Source: Costus lasius (Eukaryota > Streptophyta > Magnoliopsida > Zingiberales > Costaceae). From it: 64,000 nt of DNA. The notes beneath the pieces are model-generated. The model did no database searches. It had not been told where the DNA came from and saw only the letters and a program-made list of their open reading frames with translations. Positions 1 to 10,850 of the stretch are shown here, piece by piece (the stretch's first letter is position 1; each line of letters begins with the position of its first letter). Location: contig CM050454.1 of NCBI GenBank assembly GCA_027563935.2, forward strand, positions 49,566,596 to 49,630,595. Reading direction: 5' to 3'. The translations under genes and the position numbers were made by a program.

Positions 1-617
1 CTTGGCATTGTGGGAAAGCGTAGTGGTACCGAAGGTCATGGGTTGAAGCAATAAATAGAAAAAGTATGTATCTATGTGGGTACATGCCATGAGAGAAATC
101 ATTTCACATAAACTCTGCTATCCTTAGTAAATTCTTTCCAAATTAAAGGATATGAGTTCTACTGCACTGAGTATGTGATCCGTGCACTCTAATCTCGTCA
201 CTAGAAAAAAGGTGGTAATCGAGTTAGAGAATGTGAATGATGCAAAAAAAAATAAAAAAGTATGTATCTATGTGGGTACATGCCAAAAAAGCAGTGGAAA
301 AAGATCTTGGAAACCGAATTCCTATAAACAAAAGCATGATAGATTTGGACTAAAATTAGGTGAAATCATGAGATTGAAAATTCTATTTATTGTACATATT
401 GCGAAGTTTTATTTGATCAAATTGTGGATCTAGAGGATTGAGTTCTAAAGATGATATGCTTATTTGAAGTTTTATAAATCAATTGATAGAATTTTTCATT
501 GATGGGTTGTATTTTAGAATTTTATTGAGCATGAAAAGGTTATTCTTTTAATCAAATTTTGATTTCAAAATTGTGATTTTTGCTTGAGGACAAGCAAAGT
601 TCGAGCCTTATGTATTT
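1..617 (+). mobile_element. Element J: 3' internal noncoding end of an Athila-type Ty3/gypsy element
   Basis: Noncoding tail of an Athila-like element read on the plus strand. It carries a gtggtaccgaag motif near 30, two copies of a gtatgtatctatgtgggtac motif (64 and 260), and the lineage-typical tgcttgaggacaagcaaag block at 581-599 just before the LTR. The same segments occur on the minus strand in D (43060-43640) and F (39360-39720), which fixes the family. No open frame of interest is present. The usual G-rich polypurine run directly before the LTR is not visible; about 18 bases (tcgagccttatgtattt) separate the conserved block from the LTR start. Confidence 0.7.
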
Positions 618-2547
618 TGATGACACCAAAATATATAGTATATTTTGTATCATTTCAGACATCTTTTCATGCTAAATTGAGGATCTTTTGCTTGTTTTCA
701 TGATAAATTCATCGAATATTGCAAAGTCTACTTCTGTTTTGGTTTTTCTCAATTTTCAGGTAAAAAGGCACTATTTTAGAGAGTTTTCAAGCAAAATCAA
801 ATACATGGAAGAATTACCATCATCAAGAGAAAATCACCCAAGAAATTTCACGTAAAACGGATCAAGTCAGCATATTACGGCAGTGCCGTAATCCATTTTA
901 AGGTACCGTAATTTCATACAGTACCGTAAAATCCGAGCCCTGTCGTTTTTTGAGGAGTTTGTAAAAAGAGACTTCTTCGGATTTTACGGCACTGCCGTAA
1001 ACAATATTACGGTACCGTATTTCAGAACACTTTAGAACAGAAACTTCACCCGATTTTACGGCACCACCGTAAAGGATTACACAGGCCGTATTTTCCGATC
1101 ACTTCCGAACAGAAAGTTTCCTCAATTTTACGGCAGCACCGTAAACCAGATTATGGTGCCGTAATTCCCAGATGACATCAGAACAGAAGACTCGAGCGAT
1201 TTTACGGCAGTGCTGTAAACTATTCCACTGTCGTAATTCCTATTCTAAACGCGACGCCCAGGTCAACTTCGACGCCCGATTTTTGCGGAGAGGAAGCGAT
1301 CCAGAACTCTAAATTGGATACCGTAAGAAGCATAAAGGGAGCTCGTCACGAGAGGATTACGGAGAGACCAAAAGCCCCAATTTGCATCCATTGTCTGGGG
1401 ATAAATTGTGATTCACGGCGCCGCCTACGGTTTCTCCGCCGTGACTGATGCAAAGCACCTCCGGCCGTTATTTTCATTCTGAAGCTTCGTCAGGAGAAGG
1501 AGACCACCCACCAGAAGTTTCAGATCGAAAGGAGATCGATTGGAAGAGAAATCGAAGAAAGAGGAGGCGCCGACAATATTCATCGCTTTGAATTGCAAAT
1601 TACGACTGTGAAATACTTCACAGCCGTGCTGTATTTTCTAAACTTCTCTTTTCCTTCAATTTTTGATCTTCTAAAACCATGACTTATTGTAATTTCTTCA
1701 CGATGCTAGCTTAAACTATTTTTGGGACATAGGGGAGTAATTCACCTGATTTTTAATGACTTGATGACTACTTTTTCACTATTTCGTTGTGTTTAATCTT
1801 AACATGATGATTTTGCTCATGTGACAATTGTGCTTAGACTCTCTATAGTTCCATGTTACTAATTATGTTCTTAGAATTTTTGCTATTCACTGAAAGGTAA
1901 TTGCTTGAGAATTTGGAACCCTTGAATTGCATGTTAGGAACCCTTCCTTAGGTTAGATCCTATTTGATACGTTCTAGTAGAATAATTGCCATGATTATAA
2001 TATGAATCTAAAGATCGAGTCTATTTGTCAAACGTGGAGATCTTGTGCAAAAGCAAGGATCAGAACGTTGGAGATCCTTGAGAAAACTAGTGTCGAAACT
2101 CGGATGCACGAAAGTGATCCTTGAGTTCCACTAGAGATTATCAACGAAGAATTCGGATGCATGAAAGTGATCCTTGAGTTCATTGTTTGATGATTTACTT
2201 ATCTTCAGCGTTGGGACAAATCTTGCGCGAAAGCGAGGATTAATCCGTGCTCGGTTGTTTGCACGAAAGTGAAACAATTCTTTTATTAAGTAAATTACAT
2301 CTTCATCATGATAAAATTGAACTAACGAAATCCTTATCATGTCTAGTCATAAAAGTTGAAGTGAACGAAACCCTAGTCCCAGCTTTTCTCTCTAATAATC
2401 CTGTTTTAGTTTCCGATTGCTATTTTTCACTACTTCGAATTGCCTAGATAGTAAGAAATCAACTATTTGGTATTCGACAACATAGGTCTCTGTGGGTTCG
2501 ATATCTTAATTATTACTTTGAGTATCCGTGCACTTGCGGAGATAACA
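618..2547 (+). repeat. LTR of element J (Athila-type, ~1.93 kb)
   Basis: Starts TGATGACACC and ends GATAACA, matching the LTR ends of element D on the opposite strand. The first half (850-1260) holds four to five units of paired palindromes of the TACGGC..GCCGTA and GGTACCGTA types. A partly paired hairpin lies at 1602-1627. The last part (2020-2300) repeats short cgaaagtgatcctt-like motifs. Internal 3'-end sequence lies to the left and PBS-like sequence to the right, so this LTR has internal sequence on both sides. Confidence 0.75.
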
Positions 2548-2570
2548 ACAAGTGTGGTAACCGAACAAGT

Positions 2571-2591
2571 TTTTAGAGCCGTATTAGGGGA
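2571..2591 (+). other. Decayed tRNA-Asp-type primer binding site of J
   Basis: The segment after aacaag resembles the Athila PBS region tttttggcgccgttgccgggga but with several substitutions, mainly in the G/C positions. It lies 23 bp inside the 3' end of the LTR. Compare the intact PBS of D at 54553-54570. Its presence suggests the LTR acted as a 5' LTR. Confidence 0.5.
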
Positions 2592-2672
2592 TGACAAGTC
2601 CCTGTGCGCCAATACTTAACTTTTGGCTGTGACTTTTTGAATAAGTTTAGTTTACCTACTTGTTGGGATACA

Positions 2673-2833
2673 ACAAACCCTAGTCCCTGTTTTCTCTCTC
2701 TAATAGTATCTTTTCGTGTGTTTGCGATATTTACCCATCTTTCATTCGATTACCTAGATAGTGAAAAATTAATGGATCAGTACTTGACAACATAGGTCTT
2801 TGTGGGTTCGATATCTTTCTCTATTACTTCGGT
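2673..2833 (+). repeat. Partial second copy of the J LTR 3' end
   Basis: Resembles 2361-2516 of the J LTR: shared blocks include aaaccctagtccc, ttttctctctctaata, cctagatagt and cttgacaacataggtct followed by gtgggttcgatatct. The copy is diverged and ends in the GGTACC motif region. It could be a remnant of another family member or a product of local rearrangement. Confidence 0.55.
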
Positions 2834-3909
2834 ACCATCATTCTTTCTCTCTTTCTTTTTCTGTAGTGCCATGCCTTAGCTTCAGTACCACTGCTGATGT
2901 AATGACTATGGGATGGCTGGTCCTTAGTGCCATACTCTACGGTGTATACACAGTGCACAAAAATCGTGAGAGGGTCTTGCGATGATGGAAGTCAAATCGC
3001 TCGGAAAGTATAGCAAGAAACACAGGAAATCAGCGCAAATTCGATTTGAGGCAATACTAATGCAAGGGAAATCCAACAGCACCAAAAATTACTGAAATTC
3101 ACTGACTAACCTCTAGAGCAATTTTAAGCACAGCACGAACGGGGGTAGTGGATCGCGAGGTCAGCTCGTGCGCCTATGCACCTGCGATCAAACCAATGAA
3201 TAGGGAAACCGTCCATGACTCTGACGCTCGGATGCTTGTGGGTGAGAGGGCGAAAGAAACTCAACACGGAGAGAACGTATAGAAACAGGCGAATCTGACC
3301 CACCCAGAACGGTGGGATTTACTTATCGAAAAGCGAGAAACATGAGCAGGAAACACTTCGAGTCGAGGACACTAGTCGCCGACTCTTATAAATTTTGAAG
3401 ACGAAACACCGACTTTATCTTCCACATAAGCTAGAGGCCCTCTTGCTCACCAGGAGATCTCTACTCCTGTAGGCCACAAAGGTGGTCAAGCTGCTACTAC
3501 AAGAGAAAGCAAAACAAACTTCTACCTAATATTGTATGAAGCTGGCGCATGGTCTTCTGGTCTTCGTACGGAGGCGGTTGGGTGGTCAGACACGTTCGGA
3601 CAATACCGCAACAAAGCAGCAGAATTTGGACGTCGTTGGCTGGGTTACGACGGATGTGGCGTGTTCTTGGGCCGTATTGCTAAGATGATTGCGCGGCCCT
3701 TCAGGATTTGGGCCTTCATGTGGATAGCCGCCCATGCCTTTGGGTGGAAGGGCTTCGATGTGGATTGACAATGGGCTGATAATTCCTACGAAACGGTCCA
3801 GCGGTCGAGAAGGGCGTTGGGATCGCCGAATAACCACCTTGTTGGGCTCCATCGGGTCTTCATGAAGTGGAGCGACATGGTAAGGTGGGTTGTGTACATC
3901 AAAATGGGG
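2834..3909. other. Unassigned stretch
   Basis: From 2834 to about 2990 the sequence has a pyrimidine-rich run and a tagtgccatgcc/cagtaccactg motif of the kind seen at 4370-4640. From 2990 to 3909 it is richer in GC than its surroundings and holds no frame longer than about 90 codons. I recognise no domain, RNA gene or element end. Probably a decayed repeat fragment. Confidence 0.4.
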
Positions 3910-3914
3910 TCATC

Positions 3915-4315
3915 GGGGCAGTTCTGCGGCTTCTTCGGGTAGTTGTCCGTAGGACTCACGGGGCGAGGTTTTCGTCACTGGGTACCCCAAGGAACATTCT
4001 ATGGGAAATTTAACTTGTGCATGTGAAGCCGCCCCCGAATTGGGTAGTTGTCTGCAGGATTCACCGGGCGAAGTTTTCGTCGCTGGGTATCCCGAGGAAC
4101 ATTTTGTCGGAAATTTAACTTGTGCATGTGAAGCCGCCCACGAATTGGGTAGTTGTCTGTAGGACTCACAGGGCATGGCTTCCATCACTGGGTGCCCCAA
4201 GGAACTTTCTGTGGGAGATCTAACTGACGCTGCCCCCAATCCCAGAATCCACGGGCCGAGGTTTTCGTCACTAGGCACCCTGAGGAACTTTCTGTGCCGA
4301 ATTGAACTTTCTGGG
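3915..4315. repeat. 105-bp tandem repeat, ~3.8 units
   Basis: The word gggtagttgtc recurs at 3937, 4042 and 4147, exactly 105 bp apart; a fourth unit lacks its first ~22 bases and continues with gaggttttcgtcac near 4258. Units share gttttcgtcactgggta and gaacattctatgggaaattt-type blocks. Because 105 is a multiple of three, a minus-strand frame at 3910-4419 (169 codons) stays open through the array and reads as 35-residue repeats rich in Pro, Ser and Lys. I do not regard that frame as a demonstrated gene: it lacks a recognisable domain and openness follows from the period. Confidence 0.8.
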
Positions 4316-4369
4316 TCTTTAGTGCTGGATGCTCCTGCATTAACTGCTTTCTCTTTTTCTTTCTTTTTG

Positions 4370-4645
4370 ATCTGTAGTGCCAAGTCACAACTTCGGTACC
4401 ACTGCCCTTCTTCTTTCATTTTCTTTTTCTTTTAGTGGCAGTGCCAAGTTATGACTTCAGTACCACTTCTCTTTTTCTTCTTTCCTTTTCTCTTTTTGTT
4501 GGGCAATGCCAAATTATAACTTCGGTACCACGGCTTTCTCTTTTTTCTTTCTTTTTGATCTGTAGTGCCAAGTCACACGGTACCACTGCCCTTCTTCTTT
4601 CATTTTCTTTTTCTTTCTTACACGGTGCCAAGTTAGAGGAACTCG
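4370..4645. repeat. Interspersed GGTACCACTG / AGTGCCAAGT motif cluster
   Basis: Four to five copies, spaced about 60 bp, of a pair of words: agtgccaagt (or caatgccaaa), then cttcggtaccac about ten bases later, separated by pyrimidine-rich runs (tttctttctttttgatctg). Related pairs occur near 2870, in F near 39613 and 39708, and in D near 43487 and 43607. The cluster is a signature of the noncoding 3' part of the Athila-like family. Confidence 0.6.
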
Positions 4646-5045
4646 AACCCAAAATAATACTGAGAGCCACCAAGAGTGGTTAGTGTGTCGAGTGGTTTGG
4701 TCTATAATCATCCAAGCAGACAGTACTCATGTTGGGCATAGATGTTTTCAAGATACAAAGCTTATCAAGGTTCGATCCTTAAGTGTTCAGTGTATAAGGA
4801 ATCAAGTAACTAGATGAGTTGTTTAGCATAAAAGATGCTTTCAAGGTAGTGTGGGAGTATCAATCAATCATAGATTAAATGAATCAATCATGAATAATAT
4901 AAATAAATTAAGAATGAGATATCTTTAATTAATAGTTGCAAAACAAAAAATTTCAGCTAGAGTTTCATGGGTTCGAAAAAAATTCATAGGCAGTCGCACA
5001 TCATAAAAGTGACTAGGCTTGTCAGCAAAGTATGAAGACATAATA
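4646..5045. other. Unassigned sequence left of B
   Basis: AT-rich, no open frame or recognised motif. It directly abuts the broken end of element B; the B match stops at 5046 (gaagctcttcc), and nothing resembling B's polypurine tract or LTR follows on this side. Confidence 0.4.
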
Positions 5046-5268
5046 GAAGCTCTTCCAACATACAGCGCCTCCATTTATCTTGAACACATAGCCGGCCTGC
5101 GATCTAAAGTCGTCAGGGTCAGACTGGAACGATGCGTCAGTATAGCCCTGCATACTGAGCTCTTCCTGTCCCCCATAGACCAAGAACAAATCCTTAGTTC
5201 TTCTTAGATACTTTAGTATGTTCTTTACAGCCACCCAGTGCTGTAGACCTAGATTGGATTGGTATCGG
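5046..5268 (-). pseudogene. B left copy: RNase H fragment, 3' part of gag-pol
   Basis: Minus-strand frame encoding the start of the copia RNase H domain (KNILKYLRRTKD, then YGGQEEL and YTDASFQSD). It matches 30785-31008 of the right-hand B copy. The reading breaks off at 5046 after VCWKSF; the last ~130 codons, polypurine tract and 3' LTR are missing. It is the continuation of the frame interrupted at 14353 by element A; both sides carry the duplicated atcgg. Confidence 0.85.
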
Positions 5269-6946
5269 TGCTAGTCCTCACAAGGTGGCGAAACCCTAGA
5301 TAGGCGCATGAAAAATTTCTTCTAAAGCAGCGGAGTGGGTTTCTTAGTATCATCGCATGCAATATGATCAACTTAACAACATGAAAAGAATTCATACCGA
5401 AGCCATGTGTTGGATGGCGTCTTGGAAAGAGAGAGCAAGAGAGATCTCCTCCAAATGATGCGCACACAAGAATGAGGATGCGCTCACTTCCTTGGTGCTC
5501 CTTGTGCTAGCAAGGTTCCAAGAGGTGTCTTTGATCGAATGGAAGGGATGGATGAAGCTTTGCTCGCTTTGCCAAATGACTCTCCAAGGCGTCCAAGACT
5601 CGTCACACACGAATGCCCTCTCGAGAGTAAGTGGGGAAAGGCGAGAGAGAAGTTCTCTTGGCGTGAACGTGAGATGTGGTCACGTTAGAGAACATGCTAT
5701 CTAAAAATAGCAATGTCTCAACGTTCATGCGACCATGCATTACCCCAATCGCCAATGCCTCTTTACTTGAACCATGCGCTCACCCAATGAGCTGGTTCAA
5801 ATCGATTTGGTTCAATAACCAAATAAACCAAGCAACTAGTCCAGATCATAACAAAAACCCCTAAGGCTTAAGATCTGACCGTTCATCTCTTGATGCTCCT
5901 GATCTCACCGATCTAGCATCCATTCTCTCAATCGAAGCTTACCGATCTCAAGCCCTTATCAATCAAACATGATCAGACTGGATCTCACTTACAATCAGAG
6001 ATTAAATCCCTTTAAACTGAACCCAAACAATTCAGTCAACACGATCTGACTTAAGTAAGCCATATCATCAAATTGTGCGACCCTAAGGGTTTCCTTTAAA
6101 TGTCGGTAACGATAACTTACATTATCACGATCAGTGAGGGGTATCTAGCAACACATCACTGTCTCCCGATATAAAGGAAAGAGTCTTCCAAGACTACTCC
6201 CAAACCACAGCACAAGTGTGAATCCAATTCACAAGGCATGCAAATTTCCTTTGCCACTGGATGTTCTTATTGGACAAGCGTGTCAAGCCTGTAGCTCCAA
6301 TATGATGAGCATGATTAGATCAGATGAACACTGTCATCTGGGTATGGCCATACACTTTCTCAATCATCTCATACAGAGGGGGGCCCCTTTAGAACATCAT
6401 ACTCCAATTAAGGAGACGGCAATCCTTTATCTATCACTAGTGCCCAAACCTGACTCAAGCTCACCATCCAAGATAGTCTATAATCATTATGTTTCAAATG
6501 ATATTGAACTACCTCAAAACAATGACAATCATCATTTAGAAACACAAGTAATCTCAAGTCAGAGGAAATGTGCCACTTGTTGCAATCAAGGATTATTCAC
6601 ATTGTGACAAGCAATTGAATATCCTAGTAGGGTCTGTCCAGTACATCCAATGTACCCATGAGTCTACATCTTATTCCATGCTCGAAGCATCCTATAAGAT
6701 TAGAACACATATTAGTCTCAATCATATCAAGGCTGTCTCATGTTCACCAAGATATCTTGACTAAGGACATAACTGCATGTCAGCCTAGCTGAACAGCTTT
6801 GAGACATTATTCAGAAGTACACTTATTGCAGCAGACAATGTAACAAACTGAATAACAACCATGCCTTTATAAACATAAGAGTTTATTACATGATACTGAT
6901 ACAATCCCAAGGCCTCAAACATTAGCCTTAAGGGCATACCCCAACA
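5269..6946 (-). repeat. Element A 3' LTR
   Basis: 1,678 bp; on the minus strand it begins TGTTGGGGTATGCCC and ends GACTAGCA. It is preceded on that strand by the tract tgcaagtgggagat (6947-6960). The arms gaaaccc (5290-5296) and gggtttc (5337-5343) near the LTR's 3' end pair perfectly around a gcagcgga motif (TCCGCTGC in sense). Confidence 0.93.
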
Positions 6947-6966
6947 ATCTCCCACTTGCACTTAAT

Positions 6967-9900
6967 CTAATGGTTGAGAAATTTCAAACCCATATTATTA
7001 CAGTGCTTCTCATGCTTCTGCTGCGCCAGAGGCTTGGTAAGCGGGTCAGCCAGATTGTCATCTGTATGAACCTTGCAGACTTTGATCTCGCCACGATCAA
7101 TGATCTCCCGGATCAAATGAAACCGTCTCTGTATGTGCTTGGACTTCTGGTGCGACCGTGGTTCCTTTGCTTGTGCAATTGCTCCAGTGTTATCACAAAA
7201 GATAACCAAAGGATCAGCACTGGAAGGAACAACACGAAGTTCCTGAACGAACTTACGAATCCACACTGCCTCCTTGGATGCTTCCGAGGCTGCAACATAC
7301 TCGGCTTCTGTTGTGGAATCAGCAACAATAGACTGTTTGAAACTCTTCCACACCACCGCTCCTCCATTCAAGCTAAAAACATAGCCTGATTGCGATCGGA
7401 AATCATCCTGGTCAGACTGGAATGAAGCGTCAGTATATCCTTCAATACTGAGTTCTTCCTGACCACCATATATCAAGAACATATCTTTGGTTCTCCGCAG
7501 ATATTTTAAGATGTTCTTGACTGCAATCCAGTGTGCCTGACCTGGATTACTTTGGAACCGACTGGTCACGCTTAATCCGTAAGCGACGTCTGGGCGAGTA
7601 CACAACATCGCATACATAATGGACCCAATAGCCGAAGCATAAGGCGTATTGTCCATCTCATCTTTCTCAGTCTGTGTTTGTGGACACTGACTCTTCGAAA
7701 GATTCAGACCATGTCTGACTGGAAGATATCCTCTTTTAGAATTCTCTAAATGAAATCTCTCCAGGACTTTATCGATGTAAGTACTCTGGCACAGCCCGAG
7801 AAGCCTCTTAGATCTATCCCTGTAGATCTTCACACCTAATACATAGGCTGCTTCTCCTAAATCTTTCATCTGAATACATTTCCTTAACCATGCTTTAACC
7901 GCATGCATTTCAGGAATATCATTTCCAATGATTAAGATATCATCGACGTAGAGGACTAGGAAAGTAATCACGCTCCCACTAAACCTCTTATATACACACG
8001 GGTCATCCTCGTTCTTGATGAAACCAAATTCAGAGATTGATTCATCAAAACGAATATTCCAGCTTCTCGATGCTTGTTTAAGTCCATAAATAGACTTCTT
8101 TAACTTGCATATTTTATGACGATCTGATGGATTAGTGAAACCTTCAGGTTGTGTCATATAGACATCCTCGTTCAGATTTCCATTAAGGAAAGCGGTCTTC
8201 ACATCCATCTGCCAGATCTCGTAATCATAATATGCAGCTATCGCGAAAAGAATCCGAATAGACTTAAACATAGCTACAGGTGAGAAAGTTTCATCATAAT
8301 CTATCCCGTAGATTTGTTTGAAACCTTTCGCAACTAGCCTGCCTTTATAGGTAACCACGTTACCATCCATGTCAATCTTCTTCTTAAAGATCCATTTACA
8401 GCCTATAGGGATAACTCCCGGAGGCGGATCAACCAAATCCCAGACTTGGTTATCTGACATGGAGTCCATCTCGGCGCGCATAGCTTCAAGCCATCTCGCT
8501 GAGTCCGGTCCACTGACCGCATCCGCATAAGTTAGGGGTTCATCATTATCAATGATGTAGACTCCGTCATAGCGCTCAGGCTGTCGACGGATCCTTCCCG
8601 ATCTTTGCGGTTCCCGTGATATCTGAGACTCAGGTTGTTCAGTAACCTGTTCTATCGGCTCAGGCTCATCCAACTGTACTTGAGCACTTTGTCCTTCCTC
8701 TGGATTCTCATCCAGCTTTATTTCTCTCCCAATGGCCTCTTGCAGAAGAAACTCCTTCTCAAGAAATATGGCCGTCCGAGCAACAAACACCTTGTTCTCT
8801 TTGGGATCGTAGAAATAATAACCCTTAGTTTCCTTAGGGTAACCGACAAAGATACATTTCTCAGATCTGCTCTCTAGTTTCCCAGAGGCGAGCTTTTTGA
8901 CATAAGCCTCGCAGCCCCAGATCCTGATAAATGTCAAGCTCGGCTGTTTCCCATACCATAACTCATATGGAGTCTTTGAAACTGCCTTGGATGGCACTCG
9001 GTTTAGTACCTTTGCAGCTGTTTCCAGTGCAAATCCCCAAAAGGAGTAAGGTAGAGTAACCTGACACATCATAGAACGAACCATATCAAGTAACGTTCTA
9101 TTTCTCCTCTCGGACACACCATTCCATTGCGGTGTTCCTGGCGGAGTGAGCTGTGAGATAATCCCACACTCCTTCAGATAGTCAGTAAACTCTCGACTTA
9201 GGTATTCTCCACCTCGATCAGAACGAAGTGCCTTGATATTTTGGCCAAACTGATTCTGTACTTCATTCTTGAACTCTTTGAACTTGTCAAAAGATTCACT
9301 TTTATGTCTCATAAGATAGACATACCCATATCTACTGAAATCATCAGTGAAGGTAATGAAGTACTGATAGCCACCTCTGGCATGTTTACTAAAAGGCCCA
9401 CACACATCACTGTGTATAGGGTCAAGTAAACCTGAAGTCCTTTGACCTTTATGAGGAAAAGGTGACTTCGTCATTTTGCCCATCAAACAAGCTTTGCATG
9501 TATCAATCTCCTCATAGGAGAATGATCCCAGCAGTCCATGATCATGCAACCGCTTAATGCGTTTCTTGTTAATATGGCCTAAACGACTATGCCATAGCAA
9601 GGTGCTGTCATCAGCATATTTGGCTTTCTTATTATCAATATTGTGTATAGAACATTCCATGTCCAACATGAATAACCCATTGTTAATTGAACCAGTAGCA
9701 TAAACAATATTATCTAAAGAAAGAACACACTTTGAAATATTGCATTCAAAGGAAAAACCTTTCCTGACAAGAGCAGGATTTGAGATAATATTTTTAGTAA
9801 TGCTTGGAACAAAGTAACAACTGTTTAATTCTAACACAAGTCCAGATGGTAAAGAGATGAAATAGTCTCCTACAGCAACAGCAGCAACCCGTGCCCCGTT

Positions 9901-10850
9901 TCCAACTCGTAGGTCCACCTCATGCTGTCCCACCTGTCTTCTTCTCTTGAGTTCCTGTACATTTGAACAAATGTGAACTCCACATGCAGTGTCCAACACC
10001 CATGAAATAGAAGAAGAAGATATCATGACTTCCGTCACATAAATACCTGAGCCAGAAGCGATGCTTCCCCTCTTGTCTCCCTGGAGCGCTTTACAGTCCT
10101 TTTTCCAGTGACCCAACTGGCCATAGTGGAAACATCTGTATTCCTTCGACCGCTTGACCTTTTGCTTCAGAGCCTTGCTGTAGCTCTTGACAGGGGTCTT
10201 GCCCTTCTTCCCCTTCTTCTTGTTCCTTGAAGGAAACATCAAGACAGAGGTTGAAGGCTTTCCCTTCAGAGTCTCCTCAGTAGTCAAGAGCATATTGAGC
10301 AACTCTGCCGGAGTACAATCGATTTTGTTCATATTAAAGTTAATATGAACGCATCGAAAGAGGGCGGGAGAGACTGCAGAATAATGTCTACAGCAAGCTC
10401 CTGATTGATGGTATGCCCCAGTTTCTCTAGAGCCTCCTTGTGCCCAATCATCTTGAGCACGTGAGCTCCCACTGGACTCCCTTCAGCCAGTTTGCTCTAA
10501 AAGAAAAGCTTAGTCAGATTATAGCGTTCTGTCCTCGCCTGTGCAGCATACAGCATTTTGAGGTTCGCTATAATCTCTATAGCCGACATATCCTCATGCT
10601 GACGCTGCAGCGGTGGCTTCATAGACGCTAGCATCAGGCAAGCGACATCAATGCTATCATTGACGTGCTTTTCATAAGCTTCCCGAACCGCCCTTGCGGC
10701 GTTCGGAGCGGGCTGAGGCGGTATAGCCGTCTCGAGGACATACAGTTTCCTCTTTGCCTTAAGAACAATCTTAAGGTGTCCGTACCAGTCTGAGAAGTTC
10801 GGCCCAGCAAACTTCTCCCTTTCCAGTAGGGATCGCACATTGAAGTTCAT
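6967..10850 (-). pseudogene. Element A gag-pol polyprotein, broken in gag
   Basis: Encodes the copia order Gag, protease, integrase, reverse transcriptase, RNase H. Start ATG at 10848-10850 by comparison with C. Defects: a Gln-to-stop (TAG) near 10500 and a one-base deletion near 10345, both in Gag; codons from about 10332 to 6967 are open (1,121 codons). The zinc knuckle reads CFHYGQLGH..DC: its second Cys is Tyr (codon at 10125-10127). The protease LDTACG, integrase zinc and DDE residues, RT YVDD and RNase H DASF/CDN motifs remain. Enzymes could in principle be made only from an internal start. Neighbours are its leader to the right and the 3' LTR to the left. Confidence 0.9.

Noticed and set aside
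850..1260. CRISPR-like regularly spaced palindromic repeats
   Set aside because: Degenerate palindromes inside a plant LTR, repeated in other LTRs with changed spacers; no identical direct repeats, no cas genes, eukaryotic context.
3532..3852. Short frames on both strands (78 and 88 codons) in the unassigned region
   Set aside because: No recognisable domain, overlapping opposite frames, repeat-rich context.
4435..4711. Lys/Glu-rich or Ser/Phe-rich small proteins
   Set aside because: Artefacts of pyrimidine-rich runs in the GGTACC motif cluster.
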